Of a stretch of DNA of 10,291 nucleotides, positions 1 to 6,547 are shown piece after piece; positions within the stretch are counted from its first letter, which is position 1, and each line of letters starts with the position of its first letter. Below the pieces are notes generated by a model. The model had not been told where the DNA came from. It searched no databases and saw only the letters and a list, made by a program, of their open reading frames with translations. The position numbers were made by a program, and so were the translations under genes. The DNA comes from Bacteroidales bacterium UBA4230 (GTDB lineage Bacteria > Bacteroidota > Bacteroidia > Bacteroidales > UBA932), in NCBI GenBank assembly GCA_002395605.1, contig DGXO01000076.1, positions 1-10,291 on the forward strand. Direction: 5' to 3'.

Positions 1-22
1 GCCAAGCCATCCCTTAGTATGT

Positions 23-49
23 GGATAAGGGGAAATATCGGCCTTATCC
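23..49. repeat. Perfect 8-bp inverted repeat (hairpin)
   Basis: GGATAAGG at 23-30 pairs perfectly with CCTTATCC at 42-49 around an 11-nt loop that contains one copy of the TCGGCC motif. No T-run follows; the 3' flank is C-rich. It may be part of the 3' end of an upstream + strand transcript, or a structured intergenic element. No gene in 1-120 can be supported. Confidence 0.4.
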
Positions 50-83
50 CCCCCTACCCTATGAGTCAGAGGCAGTTACGTAT

Positions 84-118
84 CGGCCTAATTATTCTTT
101 CAGAAAGAGGCCGTTTTT
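84..118 (+). terminator. Bulged hairpin followed by T5, likely intrinsic terminator of an upstream gene
   Basis: CGGCCT (84-89) pairs with AGGCCG (108-113). Inside it CTTT (97-100) pairs with AAAG (104-107) around CAG, leaving a 7-nt bulge on the left arm. TTTTT follows at 114-118. This is the shape of a rho-independent terminator on the + strand. It would separate whatever lies left of the window from the promoter that begins only a few bases later. Confidence 0.45.
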
Positions 119-121
119 CAC

Positions 122-152
122 TTGCTTTTGTGGTGCAAAAAAGGTAACTTTG
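122..152 (+). promoter_or_regulatory. Bacteroidota-type promoter for the small-peptide/surface lipoprotein operon
   Basis: A -7 box TAACTTTG (145-152) matches the Bacteroidota consensus TAnnTTTG exactly. TTG at 122-124 lies 20 nt upstream, the expected distance for the -33 element. Transcription would start near 159, about 20 nt before the ATG at 179, and a purine-rich stretch AAGGAAGGAAG lies between. The spacer holds a small inverted repeat, TTTTG (126-130) and CAAAA (136-140), which might bind a regulator. Confidence 0.65.
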
Positions 153-178
153 TGATTCCTAAAAGGAAGGAAGAAGCA

Positions 179-283
179 ATGACATCCGTTTTAACTGTAA
201 TATCGGCCTCTGGATACACTCCGGGGGCCATTGTCGTTACTCCTTCGGCCCTTGGTGAAACAAACTCAAAATCAAATAAATGA
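179..283 (+). CDS. Possible 34-aa leader or small ORF, coupled to the next ORF
   Basis: I do not recognise this ORF. It starts at the first ATG after the predicted transcription start, about 8 nt downstream of a purine-rich ribosome-binding-like stretch (AAGGAAGG), and encodes 34 residues starting MTSVLTVISA and rich in Ser, Thr, Val and Ala. Its stop shares a base with the start of the following ORF (TGATG at 281-285), the arrangement expected for translational coupling. It could be a genuine short peptide, a leader ORF that sets translation of the downstream genes, or a chance frame in a 5' UTR. No signal peptide or known motif is visible. The well-placed start and the exact overlap support it; the length and the lack of a recognisable family count against it. 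Confidence 0.4.
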   Translation: MTSVLTVISASGYTPGAIVVTPSALGETNSKSNK

Positions 284-438
284 TGAAACAAAAACAACTT
301 TATGAGGCCCCACAGGCCCAAGCCTTCTCAGTACAAACGGAAGGTGTAATTTGCCAGAGTGACCTTTTCAACGAAACCGATCCCGGAATCGTAGGACTTG
401 AACTCACTCTGGAGGACGATCTCATTTACACACTTTAA
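283..438 (+). CDS. 51-aa Bacteroidales small peptide upstream of a fimbrillin-like lipoprotein
   Basis: This short frame encodes 51 residues, starting MKQKQLYEAPQAQAF and containing EGVICQS near residues 21-27. The pattern (basic start, Tyr-x-x-Pro, a short beta-like stretch, Glu-Gly-Val-Ile-Cys) matches a loose class of ~50-residue Bacteroidales peptides of unknown function often annotated as hypothetical. The C-terminal half is acidic. There is no hydrophobic signal sequence, so export by Sec is unlikely; one Cys is present at about residue 25. The start overlaps the stop of the 34-aa ORF, and the large lipoprotein starts 12 nt after its stop, so all three should share one transcript. Function is unknown; a regulatory or accessory role for the surface protein is only inference. 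Assignment to the class is from memory of the pattern, not a search. Confidence 0.65.
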   Translation: MKQKQLYEAPQAQAFSVQTEGVICQSDLFNETDPGIVGLELTLEDDLIYTL

Positions 439-450
439 AATCGCAGCCTT

Positions 451-3399
451 ATGAAAAAGTTATTCTACGCAATCGCCGCCCTGGCAGTTGTAGCCAGCTG
501 CGCAAAAGTAGCTGAGGTTGAGACCAACGTTGAGCCCAAGGAAGAGAACAACCTTGTCCACATGACCATCCGTGCCCAGGCACCTGAGACTAAGACCTTC
601 ATCGATCAAACCGGCGCAAAGACCTATCAGCCCGGTTGGAATCTGGGTGATCAACTTGCCGTTTTCTTTGATGCTGTAAATGATAACATAGACGCCGTTC
701 TTGACAACTATGGAGACACCGGTAAAGCCGCTGAATTCAGGGGTAATGTTACCATAGAAAACGGAGATCACACCGTGTACGCTTTCTATCCCAAAACTGC
801 AGTATTCGAGAAAGGCAGCACAGACAAAAAGGTAGAACTTCAGGTTGCTTCTATACAGCGTCCCCTTGCAAATACCTTTGACCCTGACGCAGATATTGCC
901 GTTGGTAAAGCACTGGACATCAACGTTGCATCAAAAACTGTCGTAATTGACAACATGGTGTTTGCACGTCCGCTTTCAACGGTCAAGGTAACAGTCACCA
1001 ATTCAAACGCAGGTGTAGACAATTCCGAGAAAATCAACGCCGTAGTTATTTCAGCCGAAGGTTCCAATCTTACCGGCACCCTCAGCTGGGATTTCGAAAG
1101 CAATGAGGCAGCAGTTGCTACCGGCAACTCCTCCGTTACCGCCATGCTTACTGCAAATCCTCTTGATTTCGGCACGTCTTTCTTCCTCCTTGTCAATCCC
1201 ACAACAGTTAAAGCCAGCGACACAAAGCCTCTGACTATCACTATCTACACTGATGCTCACAAGATAACCAAGACCATCACTTCCCTGGCTAAGGACCTTG
1301 TATTTCCCCTTGCAGGCATCGCCGAGCTTAGGATTAGCACGTCTGGTGCTACTGTAGAAGAAAGCTACGTAGCAACCCTCGTCAAGAAGCCTGAAACCAT
1401 TTCAGCCGGAGATGAGATTGTTATTGCCGCTGCCGACTACAATGTTCTGATGTCAACCGAGCAAAAGACCAACAATCGTGGTCAGGTTGAAACTTCCAAG
1501 TACGATAACGATATTATCTTTGTTGATAACGACGCCATCCAGCGCTTTGCCGTTGAACCCGGAACAAAAGCCAGCACATTTGCTTTCAAGGGAATCAATG
1601 GAGAGAAAGCAGACAGCTACATTTATGCAGCCTCTAGCAGCAAGAATTATCTAAAGTCTACAGAGACAAAAGATGACAATGCATCGTTTACCGTTTCCAT
1701 CGATAAAAATGGTGTTGCTACCATAAAAGCTCAGGGAACAAATACTAGGAATATTCTGAGATATAACTCAAGCGACGGTCTCTTCAGTTGCTATGAGTCC
1801 GGGCAAAAAGGTGTTTCCATCTACAAATATAAGGCTGGCGTTTATGTTCCTTCGCTGGATACTCCTGCAAACCTTGAAGCCGTTGCGGTTGACGACAATA
1901 TCATGGTAGATTGGGATGATGTTGTAGGTGCCGATTCATATACCGTCACATGCGGCGAAACTGTTCAGACCGGAATAACGAAATCAGAATACACCTTTGA
2001 GCATCTCGCTGATGGCGAATACACTGTAACAGTAAAGGCTATCTCCAATGATCATTCCACAAAGCTTGATTCAGGAGTCGCCAGCACTACCGTAACAGTA
2101 AGCACTACCCCCAGTTATGATTTTACAACAATTGCAGAGCTCAATGCCCTCATTACCAGCGAAACTGCTAAAGAGTATACCGGCAAATTGACATCTGCCA
2201 TTGTATCTTTTACTCCTGATACAAAGAATGCGATTATCAAGGATGCCAGCGCTTCCATTCTTTATTACCTTAACGCAGGACACGGTCTGAAACAGGGTCA
2301 AGTATTCTCCGGAGACCTGACCGTCAGTGCCAAATTATATAATGGCGCATCGGAAATTACGGCCTGTGATGCCACCTTCACCGGAGAAGAGACCGAGGTT
2401 GCTCCTGCCGTAATGACTCTTGAGCAGCTTGTGGGTAACTTTGAAACTTACCAGAATGCATATGTCAGTGTAAGTGATCTTCTTGTAACATCTGTAAGTG
2501 AGAAGACTGTCTATGTTGAGAATGGCGGTAAAGCATATGTAGTTTATTCAAATGCTGGAAACGCTACAGTCGAAGCCAATGACATTATCACAGCAGTCGG
2601 AACTGTTGCCCAGTATAAGTCCAATGACCAGATTAAGGTTTGGAACATGACTGACATTAAAAAGACTGGCGAATATGCCGCCCCTAAACACGCTGTTACC
2701 TTCACCCAGCCTTCAGAAACCGGTTGTTCATTCACAGTGTCTGTGGGAGGCGAGACTATCTCCAGCGGCTACTTAGTTGAAGAAAATGCCACAGTAACCC
2801 TAACAGCCACTGCCGGAACCGGATATAAATTCACCTCATGGACTGTAACTGGCGCTACCGTAAGTGGAAACACTGCTACTGCAACATTTGTGATGGGTGA
2901 ATCTGATGTAACTGTTTCTGCCGCGTTTGAGGCAGTCGGTAATTTAAAGACATACCAGCATGTATTTACCGCAAAACCGGCAGTTGGAAACAACACCACT
3001 CTTTCTGGTGTTGATTGGAATATTGCAGCCTCTGAATTAAACGGCTACAATAGCGGTAACTATGCAGGTGTTCAGATCGGGACATCCAAGAAGGATGGTT
3101 CATTAACATTGACATCATCTTCAGACTGGTCATACAACGGCGCGACAAAGATTACTGAAGTCCGTTTGTGGCTGAATCTTGGAGGAACTTCCGTTACCCC
3201 TACTGTCACAATCAATGGAAAGGACGCAACTTCTGATGGTACCGTTGTTGTTAAAAACTCCTCTGCTGGTTCAGATTGGACTAAGGCTACCAAAGTCACC
3301 TTTACGCCAGCTGCTGATGGTGATACCGGAGTAGTTGTAATTAATATCGAGACCGTAAAGGCTGGATACATTTGTGCAATGGAAATTGACTGCAAGTAA
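451..3399 (+). CDS. Multidomain fimbrillin-like surface lipoprotein (982 aa)
   Basis: Residues 1-17 form a lipoprotein signal with lipobox VAS-Cys17. The modules I can make out are: a fimbrillin/Mfa-like beta domain, about 38-298 (TKTF, GDQLAVFF, TFDPDADIAVGK, ITKTITSL); a beta-rich domain, about 303-463, with YIYAASSSKNYLKS and ATIKAQGTNTRNILRY, common in Bacteroidales exported proteins; a fibronectin type III domain, about 470-550; two OB-fold-like beta domains, about 556-650 and 652-740; an InlB-B-repeat-like segment, about 747-827; and a C-terminal beta domain, about 832-982. No catalytic motif is visible, so an adhesive or structural role at the outer membrane is likely. It is the last gene of the operon from 122-152 and is followed by a hairpin terminator. 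Type V pilus subunits share the N-terminal fold, but no Arg-protease maturation site is evident. The gene lacks the TCGGCC motif found across the rest of the window. Confidence 0.85.
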   Translation: MKKLFYAIAALAVVASCAKVAEVETNVEPKEENNLVHMTIRAQAPETKTFIDQTGAKTYQPGWNLGDQLAVFFDAVNDNIDAVLDNYGDTGKAAEFRGNVTIENGDHTVYAFYPKTAVFEKGSTDKKVELQVASIQRPLANTFDPDADIAVGKALDINVASKTVVIDNMVFARPLSTVKVTVTNSNAGVDNSEKINAVVISAEGSNLTGTLSWDFESNEAAVATGNSSVTAMLTANPLDFGTSFFLLVNPTTVKASDTKPLTITIYTDAHKITKTITSLAKDLVFPLAGIAELRISTSGATVEESYVATLVKKPETISAGDEIVIAAADYNVLMSTEQKTNNRGQVETSKYDNDIIFVDNDAIQRFAVEPGTKASTFAFKGINGEKADSYIYAASSSKNYLKSTETKDDNASFTVSIDKNGVATIKAQGTNTRNILRYNSSDGLFSCYESGQKGVSIYKYKAGVYVPSLDTPANLEAVAVDDNIMVDWDDVVGADSYTVTCGETVQTGITKSEYTFEHLADGEYTVTVKAISNDHSTKLDSGVASTTVTVSTTPSYDFTTIAELNALITSETAKEYTGKLTSAIVSFTPDTKNAIIKDASASILYYLNAGHGLKQGQVFSGDLTVSAKLYNGASEITACDATFTGEETEVAPAVMTLEQLVGNFETYQNAYVSVSDLLVTSVSEKTVYVENGGKAYVVYSNAGNATVEANDIITAVGTVAQYKSNDQIKVWNMTDIKKTGEYAAPKHAVTFTQPSETGCSFTVSVGGETISSGYLVEENATVTLTATAGTGYKFTSWTVTGATVSGNTATATFVMGESDVTVSAAFEAVGNLKTYQHVFTAKPAVGNNTTLSGVDWNIAASELNGYNSGNYAGVQIGTSKKDGSLTLTSSSDWSYNGATKITEVRLWLNLGGTSVTPTVTINGKDATSDGTVVVKNSSAGSDWTKATKVTFTPAADGDTGVVVINIETVKAGYICAMEIDCK

Positions 3400-3439
3400 T
3401 TCCTATTTGAAGTCATAACAAAGCACTTCCCGTAATTAG

Positions 3440-3473
3440 TAACGGCTACTATCATGACGGATAGTAGCCGTTA
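3440..3473 (+). terminator. Strong 14-bp hairpin after the 982-aa lipoprotein gene
   Basis: TAACGGCTACTATC (3440-3453) is the exact reverse complement of 3460-3473, with a 6-nt loop. A T-rich but interrupted tail (ATTATTATTATT) follows. The position, 41 nt after the stop and just before the next promoter, fits a terminator. The -33 element of the next gene lies 12 nt after the stem. Confidence 0.75.
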
Positions 3474-3484
3474 TTATTATTGTA

Positions 3485-3515
3485 TTTGCAGAACCCTTGA
3501 AAATAACTATCTTTG
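3485..3515 (+). promoter_or_regulatory. Bacteroidota-type promoter for the 312-aa lipoprotein
   Basis: TTTG at 3485-3488, then 19 nt, then TATCTTTG at 3508-3515: a full match to the TTTG/TAnnTTTG consensus. The start of transcription would be near 3522, about 19 nt before the ATG at 3541. This position rules out the in-frame upstream ATG at 3454, which lies before the promoter and inside the terminator hairpin. Confidence 0.75.
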
Positions 3516-3540
3516 CATCTCGAAAAAAGATAGTAACTGT

Positions 3541-4479
3541 ATGACTCTCCGCAATATATCGGCCCTATCAATAGCCGCACTGCTACTACTCCCCTCCTGC
3601 ACCGCCCCAAAAGACGAACTAGTTCCCTCCACCGGAGCAAAAATGGACCTCACCCTGAACATCACCTCGGTGAGTCCGGCAACCAAAACGTACATCGAGG
3701 AGCGCACCGAAGGCGGAGAGACAACCTACATCCCCAAGTGGGCGAAAGGAGATAAAATCGGCCTGTTCCTTGACTCCTGGAGCAGTAACGCCAAGCCCGT
3801 ACTGGAAATGGAAAACAGCTCGTCAAACGGCTCAGACGCCTCTTTCCATGGAGTGCTCCGCGACATTCTGGACGGAAGCCATACGCTTTACACCTTCTAC
3901 CCGGCATCGGCGCTAATCGGCACTGATAGTGATAATAAGCTGAGCTTTGCCATCCCGGAAGTGCAGCACCTTGGCAACTCCTTTGACCCGGCCGCAGATA
4001 TCGTAATAGGAAAAGGATACCGCATTGTGGCAAAAACAGACAGCCCCGAAGCCAATATAAACAACATCCAGTTCACAAGGATACTGGCCACGGTGATGAT
4101 AGACGTTGCAAATAAGAGCAAAGCCAGCCTTGACGGAGAGAAAATCCGGAAGATCACCCTGACGTCAAATTCGGCACTGACCGGCACAATCCAGTGGGAC
4201 TACTCAAGCGAAGGGATAAGCGTAATTTCGGCAAGTAAAAGCGTTACCGCAGAGCTTGGAACGCCAATTCCCATTGACGGGAAAACGCCGGCGTATGTGC
4301 TCATTAATCCCGTTACTCTGGCGAAAGGATCGTCTTTGGTAGCAACCTTGGAAACCGACAAACACAGGATAACCAAAACAATTTCCAGCCTGCCTCAGGC
4401 CCTGTCCTTCCCTGGCAATAAAGTTTCGGCCCTGAAACTGAATATCACCGACACAGATTCCACCGTAGAGGGGCTCTAG
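3541..4479 (+). CDS. Single-module fimbrillin-like lipoprotein (312 aa), paralog of the neighbour
   Basis: I chose the start at 3541 because it gives a lipoprotein signal (MTLRNISAL..., lipobox LPS-Cys20) and lies just after a consensus promoter; a longer frame from 3454 would begin inside the terminator. The mature protein aligns along its whole length with residues ~38-303 of the 982-aa protein: TKTYIEE versus TKTFIDQ, GDKIGLF versus GDQLAVF, NSFDPAADIVIGK versus NTFDPDADIAVGK, LTGTIQWDY versus LTGTLSWDF, ITKTISSL versus ITKTITSL. It stops at STVEGL, where the large protein reads ATVEES and continues into its second domain. It is therefore a stand-alone fimbrillin-like module, probably lipid-anchored at the outer membrane. 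Whether it is a pilus subunit, a partner of the large protein or a separate surface protein cannot be told from sequence. Confidence 0.85.
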   Translation: MTLRNISALSIAALLLLPSCTAPKDELVPSTGAKMDLTLNITSVSPATKTYIEERTEGGETTYIPKWAKGDKIGLFLDSWSSNAKPVLEMENSSSNGSDASFHGVLRDILDGSHTLYTFYPASALIGTDSDNKLSFAIPEVQHLGNSFDPAADIVIGKGYRIVAKTDSPEANINNIQFTRILATVMIDVANKSKASLDGEKIRKITLTSNSALTGTIQWDYSSEGISVISASKSVTAELGTPIPIDGKTPAYVLINPVTLAKGSSLVATLETDKHRITKTISSLPQALSFPGNKVSALKLNITDTDSTVEGL

Positions 4480-4493
4480 GCCGTCGCTGTCAA

Positions 4494-4507
4494 CCTCGCA
4501 CGCGAGG
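4494..4507. terminator. Small hairpin between convergent genes
   Basis: CCTCG (4494-4498) and CGAGG (4503-4507) flank CACG in the 39-bp gap between convergent stops at 4479 and 4521. Flanking GGCTC (4472-4476) and GAGCC (4507-4511) could add a second short stem. There is no T-run on either side, so a bidirectional terminator is only a weak call. Confidence 0.25.
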
Positions 4508-4518
4508 AGCCAGAGCGG

Positions 4519-5139
4519 CTAGAACCTGAGGCTGAGGCCAACACCGTTGCTGGTGGGACCGAAGGTGAGTTCTGCGGCAGGCGCGACAGATTCGGCCGGA
4601 GAGGTGTGGGCGGCGTTGTATTTATCCACGATGCCGGTCATGCGCTTGCAGTTCACTACAGTAATGGGAATACCGGCAATGACGGCAACGGTGCCGACGG
4701 CACCGATAACAAGGCCGGTATTGATTAGCGGCACACCAGCCTTGGCACCGCTTTCGGCGGCCTCGCTGCCGGTTTTCTGGGCGCTATCCGAGCCGCCCAT
4801 AGAACCAACTATTGCTCCTGTGACTCCACCCGCAACAGCGCCAGCCGCGCTCACAAGAGCACCTGCGCCTGCAGTTACTATGCCGCAAAGAGCCACGGCG
4901 CCACCTGCGGACATCATGACAATACCAGCCGTACGCCAGCCTCTGGCATTGCACCATTCGGCAGAATAGTCCTCACCGTCAATGTCACGGAGCAGCTCTA
5001 CGGCTTCTTCCCTTGACAGCTTTTCCCCGTCAAGTTTTATGGTGCATCCAGCACGCTTTGCAATCTGGGGCGTAGCGTACTGCGCATTAAGCGAAACACA
5101 TGCAGTGATAAAAACGAGTATTGCCAGTAATTTTTTCAT
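4519..5139 (-). CDS. Exported glycine/alanine-rich protein with two hydrophobic glycine-zipper-like segments (206 aa)
   Basis: I do not recognise a named family. The start at 5139 gives a typical Sec signal peptide (MKKLLAILVFITACVSLNA, cleavage before Gln20) and sits about 17 nt after the predicted transcription start; a frame open to 5241 would run through the promoter. After the signal comes a polar part (about 21-70, with KLDGEKLSREEAVELL and three Cys in the mature protein), a Gly/Ala-rich hydrophobic stretch (about 71-114), a short polar linker, a second hydrophobic stretch (about 136-163), and a Ser/Pro/Ala linker before the ending LTFGPTSNGVGLSLRF. The final Phe and alternating pattern resemble the last strand of Bacteroidota outer-membrane proteins. 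An envelope location is likely; function is unknown. It has its own promoter and is convergent with the fimbrillin-like gene. Confidence 0.75.
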   Translation of the reverse strand: MKKLLAILVFITACVSLNAQYATPQIAKRAGCTIKLDGEKLSREEAVELLRDIDGEDYSAEWCNARGWRTAGIVMMSAGGAVALCGIVTAGAGALVSAAGAVAGGVTGAIVGSMGGSDSAQKTGSEAAESGAKAGVPLINTGLVIGAVGTVAVIAGIPITVVNCKRMTGIVDKYNAAHTSPAESVAPAAELTFGPTSNGVGLSLRF

Positions 5140-5162
5140 GATGAGCGCACTTATTACAATAG

Positions 5163-5194
5163 CAAATGTAGCCATGAAAAATGTAATAAGCAAA
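5163..5194 (-). promoter_or_regulatory. Bacteroidota-type promoter for the 206-aa exported protein
   Basis: On the - strand TTTG (5194-5191) is followed after 20 nt by TACATTTG (5170-5163), an exact consensus match. Transcription would start near 5156, leaving a leader of about 17 nt before the ATG at 5139. Confidence 0.7.
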
Positions 5195-5246
5195 TCACAA
5201 GCCCGGTGCAACTCAAGTGCCTGAAACACAGCCGTTTGCACAATAT

Positions 5247-5270
5247 TCTACCAAAAAAAGTTCTGGTAGA
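5247..5270. terminator. Inverted repeat downstream of the secreted 402-aa gene
   Basis: TCTACCA (5247-5253) and TGGTAGA (5264-5270) form a 7-bp stem; ATT and AAT outside can extend it past a one-base bulge. On the - strand the loop carries T7. It lies between the stop at 5339 and the next promoter, where a terminator is expected, but the T-run is in the loop rather than after the stem. The rest of 5195-5338 shows no gene. Confidence 0.35.
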
Positions 5271-5338
5271 GAATCTCGTAAGCACCTGATAGTTAGAGTA
5301 TTAGCCTGCACCGCCAGGGGAGAAATATAAGAGCGCCC

Positions 5339-6547
5339 CTACCTCCAATGGTGGCCGCAGGAGATGGAGAATTGGTCGTCCGGGGAATCCAGCTCTCCTT
5401 TGGTGTCCGGGGATAGGAAGAAGTTGTTGAAGTGGGCGCCCAGACGGGCAACCACAAGCGGAACGCCAAGCTCGCGGGCGCTGGCGCCCCACAGGAAGTT
5501 CCCGAAGTTGAAGTTGTTGTGCGCAACGTTCCCTTCCGGGGTATGGGTGAAATAGAGCTCCTTCCTGTAAATACCGTATTTCCCGTTAGAAGCAAAATCA
5601 AGTTCACCGCCGTAATTGCTGAACCTGAGGAGGAACAGGCTGCCCGGAATAAGGCCTTTGAGGCCTGTGGTACGGGCCCTGCAACCAAGCATGCTGTCAA
5701 GGATATAGCGCCGCGTAACAAGTTTCACGCTGGTGCCGATATTTATGAGCGTAGGGTCCTCTACAGGATCTGCAAAGCGTGCCACAAACGGCTCAGAAGC
5801 GCCATCGGGCAGTTTCACAAGGCAGTTCTGAAGCCCCTCTACATCCGCCCTTGCAAGGTAACTTCCATCCGGGCCGAAAAGGAACGAGGTTCCGTCTGCG
5901 GGAGCAACCTCTATGCCTGGATAGTTTCGGCAAAGCTCTACAGCCAAAGCCTCACGGCGACATTCCTCGGCGGGATCCGGAGCCACCCACCCCGTAAGGC
6001 GAGGCTCCAGCTGGCGGCTCTCCTCCCCTTTCCCGTTTCTCACCACAGTGGGCTGGATACCGTCTGGGTCCCAGGCAAGATACAGGTGGACAGAATCGGC
6101 CACAGCGGCGTTTCCCCTTGCATGAAGCACGGCACGCGGCCTCAGGAACGCCCCGAACTTCCCGTAGAGTATGCTCACGGAGTCCAGACGGACATCGTTT
6201 TTCCATCTGGTCTTAGAAAGTATGGCCCAGGGCATACCACGCGCCATAAGGGAATCCGCAACCGCGCCATAACTGGCTGGAGGGCAGAAAGGATAGGTGT
6301 ACCTGATTCTCTCTGTCCGGAGTCCCCGCTTGCAGGTGATCTCAACGGGATAATGATGGGCGCCGTTGCTGTAACGGATGCTGACTTCGGTAAGGGTGGT
6401 ATCGGCCCCCTTTACCGTAATGAAAGACTCCTGCACCGGGTATTCCTTCCCGCCGAAGGACTCAAACACGCGCAAAGCCTTCCTTTGAGCTGTCGTGGGG
6501 GGAGCACAACAAATGACCAGGAATATGACTAGGAGCGCGCGCCTCAC
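5339..6547 (-). CDS. Secreted protein with polymorphic-toxin type 44-like C-terminus (402 aa)
   Basis: The frame begins at GTG (6547-6545), which overlaps the TGA of the upstream gene as GTGA; the signal peptide (MRRALLVIFLVICC..., cleavage near TTA-Gln21) supports this start. Residues ~25-300 are a beta-rich region without a motif I recognise. The last ~95 residues hold closely spaced features: KYGIYRKE (323-330), NFNFGNFLWG (345-354), ELGVPLVVARLGAHFNNF (359-376), GELDSPDDQFSI (384-395) and a final Gly-x-x-Trp. This layout (Asn-rich NFxxG block, LGxP, then D-S-P-D-D-Q near the end) resembles the Ntox44/polymorphic toxin type 44 domain, thought to be a nuclease or similar toxin. That is a recollection of the pattern, not a search. 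Such domains normally end effectors with specialised delivery; here there is only a Sec signal and no obvious immunity gene. A harmless envelope role remains possible. Confidence 0.6.
   Translation of the reverse strand: MRRALLVIFLVICCAPPTTAQRKALRVFESFGGKEYPVQESFITVKGADTTLTEVSIRYSNGAHHYPVEITCKRGLRTERIRYTYPFCPPASYGAVADSLMARGMPWAILSKTRWKNDVRLDSVSILYGKFGAFLRPRAVLHARGNAAVADSVHLYLAWDPDGIQPTVVRNGKGEESRQLEPRLTGWVAPDPAEECRREALAVELCRNYPGIEVAPADGTSFLFGPDGSYLARADVEGLQNCLVKLPDGASEPFVARFADPVEDPTLINIGTSVKLVTRRYILDSMLGCRARTTGLKGLIPGSLFLLRFSNYGGELDFASNGKYGIYRKELYFTHTPEGNVAHNNFNFGNFLWGASARELGVPLVVARLGAHFNNFFLSPDTKGELDSPDDQFSISCGHHWR

Noticed and set aside
1..147. Possible C-terminal end of an upstream + strand gene (frame 1 is open to a TAA at 145)
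   Set aside because: About 48 codons open at the edge with no recognisable sequence; it would overlap the terminator-like hairpin and the promoter, so it is likely chance.
118..321. - strand 67-aa frame over the start of the lipoprotein operon
   Set aside because: It lies opposite the promoter and the two small ORFs and has no promoter or family features.
3454..3540. Upstream in-frame start that would extend the 312-aa lipoprotein to 341 aa
   Set aside because: It begins inside the terminator hairpin and runs through a consensus promoter; the start at 3541 gives a proper lipoprotein signal.
5140..5241. N-terminal extension of the 206-aa exported protein
   Set aside because: The extension covers the predicted promoter and hides the signal peptide that begins at 5139.
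5432..6532. Long + strand open frame (366 aa)
   Set aside because: It lies opposite the secreted 402-aa gene, has no plausible start or family features, and its sequence is Arg/His/Pro-rich as expected for a shadow frame.
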